From positions 223,015 to 287,014 of the forward strand of contig NZ_QXIW01000031.1 of assembly GCF_003570985.1 (NCBI RefSeq): a stretch of DNA of 64,000 nucleotides. The letters are read 5' to 3'. Below the pieces are notes generated by a model. The model did no database searches and was not told the DNA's origin. It saw nothing but the letters and a program-made list of their open reading frames with translations. Shown here piece after piece: positions 52,796 through 62,250 of this stretch. The stretch comes from Candidatus Cryosericum hinesii. GTDB lineage: Bacteria; Caldisericota; Caldisericia; Cryosericales; Cryosericaceae. The translations under genes and the position numbers were made by a program. The stretch's first letter is position 1, and each line of letters opens with the position of its first letter.

Positions 52796-53551
52796 ATGAA
52801 GATAGCGACGTGGAACGTGAACTCGGTGCGCGCCCGTTTGCCTGTTGTCCAGAAGTGGCTGCAGGAGTCGCAGGTGGACGTTCTCGCCATGCAGGAGACC
52901 AAAACGGTCGACGAGACATTTCCTGTTGCAGAGTTCGAGGCGCTGGGATATCAGGTCGCGATGTCAGGCCAGAAGACCTACAACGGCGTTGCCATTGCGT
53001 CCAGACTACCCATTTCCAGGGTCGTCAAGGGCTGGGCCGGCAATGATCCGAGCCGGATTTTGGCAGTGGACGTCGGTGACGTCACGCTGATCGACGGGTA
53101 TCTGCCGCATGGTGGCGAACGTGGCGACGAGGCATTTCTGCATAAACTTCAGTTCTTCCAGGAATTTCGGACGTATCTCGACGCAACATATTCCAGAGAC
53201 CATCGCCTGCTGTTCATGGGCGATTTCAACGTGGCCAGAGATCCCCGGGACGTCTGGGCTCCCGAGGAGATGCAGGACGCCATCGGCTTCATGCAGGAAG
53301 AGCGTGAGGCACTCGAGAATCTATGCGGGTGGGGTTTCGTCGACCTGTTCCGGAAATTCCACAGTGAGCAGCAGTTTACCTGGTGGGACTATCGCATGAA
53401 CATGTTCAAGCGCCACATGGGCATGCGCATCGACTATGCCTGGGGTTCGGAGGCGTTGTCCGTGCATATTGTCGACTGCGTGGTCGACGTCGAGCCGAGG
53501 CGCTGGGAGAAGCCGTCAGACCATACCCCCGTCGTTGTCACGATCTCGTGA
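52796..53551 (+). CDS. xth: exodeoxyribonuclease III
   Basis: 251 residues: MKIATWNVNSVRARLP, LAMQETKT (metal Glu), LPHGGERGDE, MGDFNVARDP (D-x-N), and RIDYAWGS with the final SDHTPVVV (catalytic Asp-His). Abasic-site endonuclease and 3'-5' exonuclease of base-excision repair. Only three bases behind the Mrr-like gene, hence co-transcribed. Confidence 0.93.
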   Translation: MKIATWNVNSVRARLPVVQKWLQESQVDVLAMQETKTVDETFPVAEFEALGYQVAMSGQKTYNGVAIASRLPISRVVKGWAGNDPSRILAVDVGDVTLIDGYLPHGGERGDEAFLHKLQFFQEFRTYLDATYSRDHRLLFMGDFNVARDPRDVWAPEEMQDAIGFMQEEREALENLCGWGFVDLFRKFHSEQQFTWWDYRMNMFKRHMGMRIDYAWGSEALSVHIVDCVVDVEPRRWEKPSDHTPVVVTIS

Positions 53552-53596
53552 TTGCGGGGTGGGGGGCGCACGATTTTTGCCAATCAGGAGGGTATG

Positions 53597-54520
53597 ATGA
53601 ATGTGGGAGTACTTGATGAGAGCCTGCGCGGAATCCTGGACGCTGTTTCGGACGGCGTGTACGTAACGACCGCAGAGCGCCAGATTGTTTTCTGGAGCAA
53701 GGGGGCGGAACGCATTACCGGCTATTCATCTGACGAAGTTCTGAACAGGCACTGCTACGACAACATCCTGGTTCATACCGATGTTCTCGGCAAGAACCTG
53801 TGTTTCGACGGGTGCCCGTTGCAGAAATGCATCGAGACCGGCGAGCGGCAGGAGGCCAAGGAAGTTTTCCTTAAGCGGAAAGACGGAGAGCGGTTGGCTG
53901 TCTACATCAAGGCGTTGGTCCTGCAGGTCGGAGATGAACGGTATGGCGTGGAGGTATTCGGTGAACTCCAATCGGTGGCTGGAAGCGCTCTTACGGAGAG
54001 GCTGAAGCAGCTATCTGACGCATCGATCATCGACCAGTTGACCGGTCTCTACAATCGGCACTACATCGACACGATCCTGGATCAGCAATACGGGCTGTTC
54101 AAGCGGCATTTTCAGCGATTTGGGCTTGTCGTGATCGATGTCGACAAGTTCAAGAATATCAACGACACCTTTGGACATCTGGCAGGAGACGAAGCGCTGA
54201 AGTTTGTCGCCTCTGTTGTGCAGCGCACGATGCGCTCGATGGATTTCCTCGCCCGGTTTGGTGGTGACGAGTTCATCATCGTGTGTCCGCTTATCGAACT
54301 TGATGGGGTTGAGAAGCTCAGCGAACGGCTCGTCGGGCTCGTCCACCACTCGGTCCTGTCATCGCCGGAGAGTCTGAAGAACGTTATTGAGGTCTCCGTT
54401 TCGGTCGGAGGGTCGATGGTTGACTACAAGGACGCGTCAGCTGCCGACATCATCGCACGAGCGGATGAAGCGTTGCACCGAGTCAAGCGGGACGGAGGAG
54501 ATTGGTACGCTCTGGGCTAG
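53597..54520 (+). CDS. PAS-GGDEF diguanylate cyclase
   Basis: About 307 residues. A PAS domain (about 5-115) with a Cys group HCYDNILVHTD...LCFDGCPLQKC could bind a ligand or metal. The GGDEF domain follows at about 150-300: DQLTGLYNRHY, DVDKFKNINDTFGHLAGDEAL, active site RFGGDEFIIV. The product-inhibition site R-S-M-D stands five residues before GGDEF, so c-di-GMP feedback is expected. Second ATG of two is preferred by ribosome-site distance. Confidence 0.9.
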   Translation: MNVGVLDESLRGILDAVSDGVYVTTAERQIVFWSKGAERITGYSSDEVLNRHCYDNILVHTDVLGKNLCFDGCPLQKCIETGERQEAKEVFLKRKDGERLAVYIKALVLQVGDERYGVEVFGELQSVAGSALTERLKQLSDASIIDQLTGLYNRHYIDTILDQQYGLFKRHFQRFGLVVIDVDKFKNINDTFGHLAGDEALKFVASVVQRTMRSMDFLARFGGDEFIIVCPLIELDGVEKLSERLVGLVHHSVLSSPESLKNVIEVSVSVGGSMVDYKDASAADIIARADEALHRVKRDGGDWYALG

Positions 54521-54544
54521 AACCGTTTCATGAACGTTCCATTG

Positions 54545-54575
54545 CCAAGGGCCGGACGTAACGTCCGGCCCTTGG
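54545..54575. terminator. terminator between diguanylate cyclase and ahcY
   Basis: CCAAGGGCCGGAC/GTCCGGCCCTTGG, 13 perfect pairs with a five-base loop, shared by two convergent genes. Confidence 0.8.
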
Positions 54576-54606
54576 CTTCGGCATGATTTATGTCTATCTC
54601 TGAGGT

Positions 54607-55821
54607 CTAGTATGAGCTGAGGTACGCTCTCTGCTCTTCGGTCAGTGTGTCGATGGACAGGCCACAGGAAGCAAGGAAAGCTCTCGATGCCATGTCGTCG
54701 ATCGTCTCGGGTACATTAATGAGTTCATTAGGCAGTGACTCCTGGTGTCTGACCAGGTACTCAGCCGACAACGCCTGCAACGCGAATGTCAGGTCCATGA
54801 TCTCGATGGGGTGCCCGTCGGCGCATGCCAGGTTGACAAGGCGCCCCTCGCCCAGGACATAGAAGTGCTTGCCATCGGAAGTATACTCCTCGATATTGTG
54901 CCGGACTTCGTGGTGCTGAGGGTCCTTGTTCCGCAAATGTTGAACGTCGACTTCGATATCGAAGTGCCCAGCGTTGCACAGGATGGCACCCTCCTTCATG
55001 ACGGCGAAATGTTCCTTGGAGATGACCTTCGCATCGCCCGTGCAGGTAATGAAGATCTCACCGATTCTTGCGGCCTCGAGCATTGGCATGACCTGATAGC
55101 CTTCCATGTGGGCTTCGACGGCCTTCACAGGATCGACTTCCGTGACGACGACTTGGGCGCCGAGGCCTCTGGCACGCATGGCTACCCCCTTGCCAACCCA
55201 TCCATACCCGGCAACGACCACAATCCTGCCGGCGATGTTCATGTTGGTCGTCCGCAGAATGCCGTCCCAGGCGGATTGTCCTGTGCCGAAACGATTGTCG
55301 AAGAGGTGTTTGCACAGGCCTTCATTGACCCCGATGATCGGGAAGGCCAGTTTGCCCGCGCGGGCCAACGCACGGTCGCGGGTGACTCCGGTCGTGGTTT
55401 CTTCGCATGCTCCCACAATGGCGGGCAATAGTTCTGGATGCTCGAAGTGAACGGCGCTCACGAGATCCCCACCGTCATCGATCAGCAGGTTGGGTTTGGT
55501 GGCCAGGACGTTGCTGAAATATTCCTTGTATTCAGCCGGCGTCTCGCCGCGTTTGGCGAAGACCGTGACTCCACGTTCCGCAAGTGCCTGAGCCACGTCG
55601 TCCTGTGTGGTGATGGGGTTGGACGCCGTAATGGCGACCTTGGCGCCGCCACGCTGCATCACGCAGGCCAGGTTGGCTGTCTTGGCCTCCAGGTGGAGAG
55701 CGATGACGACATTGAGCCCGGCAAAGGGCTGTTCCTTCTCGAAGCGCTCGGCAACTGATGACAGGATCGGCATGTGACGGATCGCCCATTGCATTTTTTG
55801 TTCACCCGATTGACTGCTCAT
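54607..55821 (-). CDS. ahcY: adenosylhomocysteinase
   Basis: 404 residues, of the shorter form found in archaea and many anaerobes. Blocks LHLEAKTANL, ACEETTTGV, FDNRFGTGQSAWDGILRTTN, the NAD site VVAGYGWVGKGVAMRARGLGA and CNAGHFDIEVD. The C-terminal tail ends in tyrosine as in the family. Cleaves S-adenosylhomocysteine. It lies 24 bases beyond the hairpin that closes the transporter operon, with GGAGGTG before the ATG. Confidence 0.93.
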   Translation of the reverse strand: MSSQSGEQKMQWAIRHMPILSSVAERFEKEQPFAGLNVVIALHLEAKTANLACVMQRGGAKVAITASNPITTQDDVAQALAERGVTVFAKRGETPAEYKEYFSNVLATKPNLLIDDGGDLVSAVHFEHPELLPAIVGACEETTTGVTRDRALARAGKLAFPIIGVNEGLCKHLFDNRFGTGQSAWDGILRTTNMNIAGRIVVVAGYGWVGKGVAMRARGLGAQVVVTEVDPVKAVEAHMEGYQVMPMLEAARIGEIFITCTGDAKVISKEHFAVMKEGAILCNAGHFDIEVDVQHLRNKDPQHHEVRHNIEEYTSDGKHFYVLGEGRLVNLACADGHPIEIMDLTFALQALSAEYLVRHQESLPNELINVPETIDDMASRAFLASCGLSIDTLTEEQRAYLSSY

Positions 55822-55848
55822 GACTCACCTCCATGGGAGTAGTGAAAA

Positions 55849-55880
55849 GGTCGCCGGAGGACAATGTCCCCACGGCGACC
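55849..55880 (-). terminator. terminator of the nucleoside-type ABC operon
   Basis: GGTCGCCG (55849-55856) pairs with CGGCGACC (55873-55880), with inner GGACA/TGTCC. On the minus strand it is followed by TTTTCA. AhcY is therefore reached only by read-through or its own promoter. Confidence 0.75.
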
Positions 55881-55894
55881 GGTATAAGGATCGA

Positions 55895-56842
55895 CTAGCG
55901 CTGTTCCTTGTAATACGGGAGGCCGTCTGCCGCGGGAGCGATAGACTTGCCGACGAAACCTGCAAGGACAGCCAGTGTAAGAACGTATGGCAGAATAAGA
56001 GTGAGCCCGGGCGCCAGCTTGGGAGCAATACCCGTGACGGCGATGATGGATTGCACGATCTGGCCTGTCCCAAACAGCAGTGCCGCTCCAAGAGCGCCAA
56101 ATGGGGTCCATTTGCCAAAGATCATGGCGGCCAGGCCAATGAACCCGACACCGTTGGGCATGGAGTCGCTGAATCCCGAGAATGAGCTAATGGACAGCGT
56201 AGCACCACCAATGCCTGCGAGTGCGGCTCCTGCGACGACAGCGAACCAGCGAATACGGAATACGTTGATACCGAGTGTCGTTGCTGCCTTGGGATTCTCA
56301 CCGCAGGTACGGATGCGCAGGCCGAGGACCGTGTGGTACAGGAGCACGTGCATGAGAACCGTACAGATAAAGCCGAACCATATCATGAACGACAGGTTGG
56401 AGAAGGCGCCCAGAAGGGGTATCTTGGCAAGGAAAGGGAGATGCACGCGGTAGGCCTGGGCTCCAAAGTAGTTCTGGATCTGCGGCGAATACCCGGTCGT
56501 GCTGAAGACGAATTCCAGCAAGTACGTCATGAGGCCAACGGCGATGACGTTGATGGCTACTCCGGAGACGGTCTGGTCACCATTCCACCTGATCGTGATG
56601 AAGGCGTGGAGTGCTCCCACCAGGCAACCGATGGCGATACCGAACAGCAGGCCGATCCACGGGGAGTGAGAGAAAAATGCGCCGAGCAGCCCGAAAAACG
56701 CGCCGAAACGCATGATGCCGTCCAAACCAATGTTGACGACGCCTGCGTTTTCACTGAGGACGCCACACAGCGCGGCAAACAGGATCGGCATGGTGTAGTC
56801 CAGCATCTGGGCAATCGTGAGGTTGATCTGTGCGATGTTCAT
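55895..56842 (-). CDS. nucleoside-type ABC transporter permease (YufQ/NupQ-like)
   Basis: 315 residues, about eight helices. GVLSENAGVVNIGLDGIMRFGAF at the N-terminus and GENPKAATTLGINVFRIRWFAV as the EAA-like loop are typical of the second permease in BMP-family (purine nucleoside) importers. ATG overlaps the previous stop as ATGA. Confidence 0.87.
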   Translation of the reverse strand: MNIAQINLTIAQMLDYTMPILFAALCGVLSENAGVVNIGLDGIMRFGAFFGLLGAFFSHSPWIGLLFGIAIGCLVGALHAFITIRWNGDQTVSGVAINVIAVGLMTYLLEFVFSTTGYSPQIQNYFGAQAYRVHLPFLAKIPLLGAFSNLSFMIWFGFICTVLMHVLLYHTVLGLRIRTCGENPKAATTLGINVFRIRWFAVVAGAALAGIGGATLSISSFSGFSDSMPNGVGFIGLAAMIFGKWTPFGALGAALLFGTGQIVQSIIAVTGIAPKLAPGLTLILPYVLTLAVLAGFVGKSIAPAADGLPYYKEQR

Positions 56843-58059
56843 GCTGCGGCCTCCTGGTCCGCCGGCGGATCCCTGCGGGCGCGGCGGTGCTGGATAATCT
56901 TGACAAGGTAGTACCGCACGGCGACCTGCATGGCGATGAAGCCGACGGCCATGCCCTCGATGATGTCGGAGAATGTCTTGGGAATGTTGGCGACCTGCAT
57001 GGACGTGGCTCCGGTGCGTAGTGCGCCGATGAACAGCCCTGCCAGCACGACACCCATGGGTTCGCTCTGGCCGATCAATGCAATGGCGATGCCAGTCCAG
57101 CCGTACCCCATGATCGCGGTGTTGGGAAACTGGTACTGCATACCCAGGATGAAGAAGGTGCCACCAAGCGCTGCAAGGGCTCCGGACAAGAACATGAGCT
57201 GCATGATGCGGCGGCTGATGTTGATCCCCTGTGCACGCGGGGCTTCCATGCCGATGTTGGCGGTGTAGCCGATGGCCCGGATCTCGTAGCCGATCGTCGT
57301 CTTGTACAGTAGGAACCAGGTGGCATACGCCGCAAGCAACACCAGCAGGATACTGGTGTTGAGGCGTGTCGGCATCATGATCCGCAACAGCTTGGCTGTG
57401 TCAGCCACATAGAAGGTGCCGGAAGTGAACGTCTGGGAGGGAGGCGTCATGGGCCCAATCACCAGCCAGCTTGTGATCAGGAACCAGGCGATCCAGTTGA
57501 GCATGATCGTGCCGATGACGATGTTGACGCCGCGCTTGACATAGAGATAGCCGGCGACTGCCGCCCATGCACCGCCCGCAAGCATGCCCATGATGATGCA
57601 GATGGCTCCATGCAGGAGTTGCGCTATCCAGCCGAAGCTCCCCAGGGCAATGTACATCGCCCCAAAAGTATGGGCTACGGGAGACCAATATCCAAAGAAG
57701 GTCGCTACAATGGCGCCTACCCAGAACTGACCCTCGGCGCCGATGTTGAACAGGCCACCCTTGAATGCCAGTGCGACCGAAAGACCTGTCGCAATGTACA
57801 TGGCGCTCTTGATGAGTAGTTCGGCGAACTCGCGCCGCCATGCTGGTCCACCGGGGATGAGTCCCGAATCGCCAAACAGGAGCCCGTATGCCTGAAAGGG
57901 ATTTCGCCCGGAGGCGGCTATGACAATCATGCCGAGGATCAGAGCCAGGCCCACGGAGATGAGAGGGACCCAGATATTCAGATAGTCTCTCCGACTGTGT
58001 CCCTGGTTGTCGATGCCGAAGAGTTTGAGGAACTTGGTGGTGAAATTGCTTTCGCTCAC
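56839..58059 (-). CDS. nucleoside-type ABC transporter permease (YufP/NupP-like)
   Basis: 406 residues, ten or so helices, with AFKGGLFNIGAEGQFWVGAI and YEIRAIGYTANIGMEAPRAQGI. GTG start overlapping the ATPase stop as GTGA. Pairs with the permease encoded downstream. Confidence 0.87.
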   Translation of the reverse strand: MSESNFTTKFLKLFGIDNQGHSRRDYLNIWVPLISVGLALILGMIVIAASGRNPFQAYGLLFGDSGLIPGGPAWRREFAELLIKSAMYIATGLSVALAFKGGLFNIGAEGQFWVGAIVATFFGYWSPVAHTFGAMYIALGSFGWIAQLLHGAICIIMGMLAGGAWAAVAGYLYVKRGVNIVIGTIMLNWIAWFLITSWLVIGPMTPPSQTFTSGTFYVADTAKLLRIMMPTRLNTSILLVLLAAYATWFLLYKTTIGYEIRAIGYTANIGMEAPRAQGINISRRIMQLMFLSGALAALGGTFFILGMQYQFPNTAIMGYGWTGIAIALIGQSEPMGVVLAGLFIGALRTGATSMQVANIPKTFSDIIEGMAVGFIAMQVAVRYYLVKIIQHRRARRDPPADQEAAA

Positions 58060-59579
58060 GATTGCACCTTCTCGTCGATACCAACGCCGAGCATCAGGAG
58101 ACCCAGGGCCTCCTCGGTCGTTTTGTCCGGGGTTGTCTCTCCGACGATGCGGCCTTCAAACATGACCAGAATGCGATCGGACAGGCCGAGGATTTCAGAA
58201 AGTTCGAGCGAGATGAGCAGGATGGCCTTGCCGGCCTTCTTCTCCTCAAGCAGCTTGCGATAGACGAATTCAGTGGCGCCCACATCCAGGCCGCGTGTCG
58301 GCTGTGAAGCGATCAGGAAGTTGTGTGGCATCGACAGCTCACGGGCCAGGATGAGCTTCTGCTGGTTGCCGCCGGAGAGGGATCCTGCCGTGTCATAGAC
58401 GTCGCCAGGGCGTATATCATATTCCTTGACCTTCCCTTCAGCAAACTCCCCGATCTTGTCGTAGTCCATCCTGATACCCCTGCTGAACGGTCTATCCAGG
58501 TGCTGACCCATGACGGAGTTCTCGCGTACTGTGTATGGCATGACAAGACCTCTGCGTGCACGGTCTTCGGTGATGTAGCTCATGCCTTCCTTGCGCAGTT
58601 GCGCCGTCGTGACCATGCGCATGTTCTTTCCGTTGAGCTCCATCGAACCCGAGACTGGATGCGAGAAACCGATCATGGCGTTGACCAGTTCATCCTGGCC
58701 GTTGCCCTGAACGCCTGCAATGCCGACGATCTCTCCGCCGTGAACGTCGAAGCTCATACCCTTGACGGCCTCGTATCCACGGTTGTTTCTGACGTGCAGA
58801 TCGTGACATGCAAATGCCACAGCTCCTACTTCTACGTCGATCTTGGGAATCTCGAGGACGACGTTGCGGCCGACCATCATGCGAGCCAGTTCCTCTTCGT
58901 TTGTGTCCTTCTTGTTCACGATGCCCTGGAGCTTGCCGCGACGCAGGACCGCTATGCGGTCGGCGATCTCCATGACCTCTTTCAGCTTGTGGCTGATGAA
59001 CAGGATGGTCTTTCCCTCAGCCTGCAGCTTGCGCATGGTCACGAACAGTTCGACAGTCTCCTCGGGTGTCAAAACGGCCGTGGGCTCATCAAAAATGAGG
59101 ATCTCGGCACCTCTGCGCAACACCTTGAGAATTTCGATACGCTGCTGGACGCCGACGGGCAGGTCGCCCGCAAGAGCTGTGGCATCTACGGTCAGCGAGA
59201 CGCGCTCCGAGAGTTCCCGGACTTCGCGCACCGCCCTGCCGTAGTCAAGGAAGATTCCCTTGTGCGGCTCATCGCCGATGACGATGTTCTGGGTGACGGT
59301 GAACCTTGGAATCAGCATAAATTCCTGGTGCACCATGCCCATCCGGAGCTTGATTGCGTCCTCGACCGAACGGATATTGACTTCGTTCTCGTTGACCAGG
59401 ATATCTCCGCCCGATGGTGTGTAGATGCCGTAGATGATGTTCATCAGAGTACTCTTGCCCGCACCGTTTTCGCCGACGATGGCAAAAATCTCTCCCTTTT
59501 CGACTGAGAACGAGATGTTGTCATTCGCAAGATTTCCGGGGAACATCTTGGAGATGTTGCGTACTTCCAGTGCTTTCAT
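58056..59579 (-). CDS. nucleoside-type ABC transporter ATPase, double cassette
   Basis: 507 residues with two ABC domains. The first has Walker [25 protein letters not shown] and [14 protein letters not shown]. The second has the degenerate P-loop [10 protein letters not shown], signature [14 protein letters not shown] and a degenerate Walker B region [13 protein letters not shown]. This is the sugar/nucleoside (RbsA/NupO) type. No binding-protein (BmpA) gene lies on either side, which is unusual for the family. Confidence 0.9.
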   Translation of the reverse strand: MKALEVRNISKMFPGNLANDNISFSVEKGEIFAIVGENGAGKSTLMNIIYGIYTPSGGDILVNENEVNIRSVEDAIKLRMGMVHQEFMLIPRFTVTQNIVIGDEPHKGIFLDYGRAVREVRELSERVSLTVDATALAGDLPVGVQQRIEILKVLRRGAEILIFDEPTAVLTPEETVELFVTMRKLQAEGKTILFISHKLKEVMEIADRIAVLRRGKLQGIVNKKDTNEEELARMMVGRNVVLEIPKIDVEVGAVAFACHDLHVRNNRGYEAVKGMSFDVHGGEIVGIAGVQGNGQDELVNAMIGFSHPVSGSMELNGKNMRMVTTAQLRKEGMSYITEDRARRGLVMPYTVRENSVMGQHLDRPFSRGIRMDYDKIGEFAEGKVKEYDIRPGDVYDTAGSLSGGNQQKLILARELSMPHNFLIASQPTRGLDVGATEFVYRKLLEEKKAGKAILLISLELSEILGLSDRILVMFEGRIVGETTPDKTTEEALGLLMLGVGIDEKVQS

Positions 59580-59987
59580 GGCCTCACTCCCTTACAGCGG
59601 TGGAGAGGGCAGGTGCTGCCCCTCTTGGCGCCAGAATCTTCCTGTCACGGTCTGACACCCACCATGGCAGAAAGTTGGGACCGTCCAGGCCGAGACAGCC
59701 CTGGGGTCAACGGAACTACGGTGCTATTATTCCCGCCGTCAGGCGGGTCCTCTCGCAACCCATCGACACGGCGACTGCGGGAGCTACGGCCAAGGGACCG
59801 GGGAACATTTTTCTTACCCATTTTTCTCCTCTGCAGGATTGATTGCCACGTAGCCATTATATACTAAACGGCCTCAAAACAAGAAGACGCAAAGCCCTTT
59901 ACAGACTTGCGATTGAGCTGCTGCAAGGGACTTGGCGCCTTCGTGGACAGAGTGTTCTGATGAGGTCCGTGTGTTGCTTCGCTTGTG
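59580..59987. other. leader/intergenic region before the ABC operon
   Basis: About 400 bases without a supported gene. A CCCGCC/GGCGGG hairpin lies near 59736-59751. The stretch may hold the operon promoter and a leader; I could not match it to a named riboswitch. Confidence 0.35.
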
Positions 59988-60605
59988 TCAGTTGCCCAGC
60001 GGGTCCCGATGTTCGCGCTGTCCGAGATGCCAGTGGTACAACCAGACGGGAGTCCCGACGAGAACGGCGACGATGTTTCTGATAAGGCTCTGGATCGCGT
60101 ACGTATTGTTCAACGAGGCGGGACCGGTGATGTTGGGTTGTACGGGGGTTGTCACCGGACTCAGCGACATGAAGAACGCCCGATAGACATCGGGGGCGAT
60201 GTTGATGAGGTTGAACATGACGATGAACAGCCCAATGGCGGATAGCAGATAGATGTAGAGCCTTCTGATGAGATCCCGGCGAGCCTCCGGCTGTGGTGGC
60301 ATAGTAGCTGCGATGGGTTCGTTTGTCACTGCGGCGGGAGCTGTCGCAAGTTTTGGCGCATGCTGGCGTGTTTCCTGGATGATGTCCCAGTGGTACAGCC
60401 AGACCGGCACGCCGACTGCCACCGCGGAGGCGAAGGACAGCAGTGACGCCAGTTCGTTCTGCATGCTGTCCGACGTGATCAGACGGAAGACATACATATT
60501 GAGGACATTGGTGATTGCCCCGATAAGCCCGGTAAGAGCCATGACGATCCCGACTACTGTGACGAGATACAAGTAGATGGTGCGAACGACGTTGCGTTGT
60601 TTCAT
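59988..60605 (-). CDS. DUF5671-type membrane protein with two repeats
   Basis: 205 residues built from two similar halves. Each starts with R-x-I/L-Y-x-YL and a membrane helix pair and ends in PVWLYHW (about residues 68-74 and 190-196). Two or three membrane helices per half, with a Pro/Ala/Thr linker between. Family function unknown. Start follows GGGAGGTG; promoter at 60727-60755. Confidence 0.7.
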   Translation of the reverse strand: MKQRNVVRTIYLYLVTVVGIVMALTGLIGAITNVLNMYVFRLITSDSMQNELASLLSFASAVAVGVPVWLYHWDIIQETRQHAPKLATAPAAVTNEPIAATMPPQPEARRDLIRRLYIYLLSAIGLFIVMFNLINIAPDVYRAFFMSLSPVTTPVQPNITGPASLNNTYAIQSLIRNIVAVLVGTPVWLYHWHLGQREHRDPLGN

Positions 60606-60726
60606 GGACACCTCCCGAGGCACACGGTGAAATCGATCGCTGAGGGGCTGGACACCAGGAGATGAGCCAGAAAGCTCCAGCCGTTCCTAGTGCCCAGTTG
60701 CATGCCTTACGGCATCCCTCATCGAT

Positions 60727-60755
60727 ATACTAAAGGAAGTCCTGCGGTAATGCAA
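60727..60755 (-). promoter_or_regulatory. promoter of the DUF5671 gene
   Basis: TTGCAT, 17-base spacer, TAGTAT on the minus strand. Leader of about 115 bases. No other feature seen in 60606-60726. Confidence 0.5.
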
Positions 60756-60837
60756 GAATTGTGAGCATATACGGTGTCATGGCGAGAGGGCCGGCCGCCG
60801 GGATCGGCGTTGCAGATGCCGGCGTCATACAACGGTG

Positions 60838-60865
60838 TTGGCCTCTCCAATGGTTGTGGTATGAT
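60838..60865 (+). promoter_or_regulatory. promoter of the metallopeptidase gene
   Basis: TTGGCC, 16-base spacer, TATGAT, about 40 bases before the GTG start at 60910. Confidence 0.5.
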
Positions 60866-60909
60866 AAGTATATGATATCTATCGGTCGGATCAGGGAGCA
60901 GGATGCGTC

Positions 60910-61293
60910 GTGATTGAACTGGAACAGAAGGACTTCGAAGAACTCGTGCTCGTCGCTCTTGTCACGCTTCCTGACCAGTTCAGGACGGCGCTCAAGAACA
61001 TCGACGTCGTCGTCGAGGATTTCCCTCCGATGGATGTTTTGAAGCGTACCGGAGTTGTCAACGGCTACGGCCTGCTGGGATTGTACCAGGGGGTTCCGCT
61101 CAGGGATCGGGGACCGCACTACAGTGGTACTTTGCCCGACAAGATCAGCGTGTTCAAGGTGCCTCTCGAATCCTCGGTCGATACGGTCGACGAGCTGATG
61201 CCTCTTGTCCAGCACGTGGTCTTGCATGAACTGGGCCACTACTTCGGTCTCAGCGACGAGGAGATGCGCGAAAGTAGAGGAGACCTGCACTAA
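60910..61293 (+). CDS. small zincin-like metallopeptidase (DUF1025 family)
   Basis: 127 residues. The metal motif HELGHYFGLSD at about 110-120 (H-E-x2-H-x5-D) and the preceding VQHVVLHE helix define this family of compact bacterial zinc-dependent peptidases. ALVTLPDQF at the start and GLYQGVPLRDR are further family blocks. GTG start with AGGA eight bases ahead. No signal peptide, hence cytoplasmic. Native substrates unknown. Confidence 0.85.
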   Translation: MIELEQKDFEELVLVALVTLPDQFRTALKNIDVVVEDFPPMDVLKRTGVVNGYGLLGLYQGVPLRDRGPHYSGTLPDKISVFKVPLESSVDTVDELMPLVQHVVLHELGHYFGLSDEEMRESRGDLH

Positions 61294-61356
61294 CGTGAGG
61301 ATTACAGTGGGCGCACTGCGTGCCACTCTTCCTATCTCGTACCAGGAGAGGTGAAC

Positions 61357-62250
61357 ATGGAAATTCGAAAGATTGCGGTGTTTGGTGCCGGTGTCATGGG
61401 AGCGGGAATTGCTCAGGACGCAGCAGCGCACGGTCTCGAGGTGGTGCTCGTCGACCAAACGGAGGACGGACTGACGCATGCCCGCCAGAGCATCGAGAAC
61501 AGTCTCAATCTCGAACTCCAGCGATGGGGCATTACAGGATCGGAGAAGAAGGTCCTGCTTTCCCACATCAAGTTCACGTTGAATCGCAGTGACGTGGGCA
61601 GCGTCGACCTTGTCATCGAGGCCATTCCGGATGACCTTGCGGCCAAGCAGGAGCTGTTTGCCCAACTTGAGTCTCAGTTTGAACAGATGTGCCCCGCTGA
61701 GGTCACCTACGTCAGCAACACTGCTATCCTGCCCATCACTGACATCGCGTTGAAGATGGTCAACAAGGAGCGTCTCGTAGGCATGCACTTCCTCGCGCCT
61801 GTCCCGGCGATCAAACTGGTCGAGATGGTGCGAGGCGTCCACACGTCTCAAGCGACCGTCGACCGTGCGAAGGAACTGGCACGCCGCATGGGCAAGACCC
61901 CCGTCGACGTGCTCGAAAACCCAGGCTACATCACGGCGCGCCTTGTCGTGCCCCTTATCAACGAAGCCATTATGCTCTACCAGGAAGGAACGGCCAGCAA
62001 GGAGGACATCGATGTCGCCATGCGCCTTGGATTCGGTTTCAACAAGGGCCCGTTTGCTCTGGCCGACCAGATCGGGCTGGATATCGTCCTCGGGTGGTCG
62101 GAGCACCTCTTCCGCGAGCTTGGCGAGACTCGATATCGTCCACAGGCGCTTGTCCGGAATCTGGCTCGACGTGGGCACCTGGGAGTGAAGACGGGCAAGG
62201 GCTTCTACAGCTATGAGACTCCTGTCGACAACGCGGAGGAGAAGATATGA
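61357..62250 (+). CDS. hbd: 3-hydroxyacyl-CoA dehydrogenase family protein
   Basis: About 297 residues. NAD site VFGAGVMGAGIAQDAA with the acidic VDQT turn, catalytic His144 in GMHFLAPVPAIKLVE and its partner Glu156. In most family members the motif is H-F-F-N-P; here the Asn is Ala147, and the preceding SNTSS block is SNTAI. The dimerisation half (GYITARLVVPLINEA, GFGFNKGPFALADQIGLD, KTGKGFYSY) is typical. The Asn loss could mean altered substrate. It shares four bases with ackA. Confidence 0.85.
   Translation: MEIRKIAVFGAGVMGAGIAQDAAAHGLEVVLVDQTEDGLTHARQSIENSLNLELQRWGITGSEKKVLLSHIKFTLNRSDVGSVDLVIEAIPDDLAAKQELFAQLESQFEQMCPAEVTYVSNTAILPITDIALKMVNKERLVGMHFLAPVPAIKLVEMVRGVHTSQATVDRAKELARRMGKTPVDVLENPGYITARLVVPLINEAIMLYQEGTASKEDIDVAMRLGFGFNKGPFALADQIGLDIVLGWSEHLFRELGETRYRPQALVRNLARRGHLGVKTGKGFYSYETPVDNAEEKI

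Noticed and set aside
58323..59507. Plus-strand frame opposite the double ABC ATPase
   Set aside because: Antisense shadow of two full ABC cassettes.
60730..62178. Long minus-strand open frame opposite the metallopeptidase and hbd genes
   Set aside because: Low-complexity antisense shadow of well-supported genes with no ribosome site or family motif.
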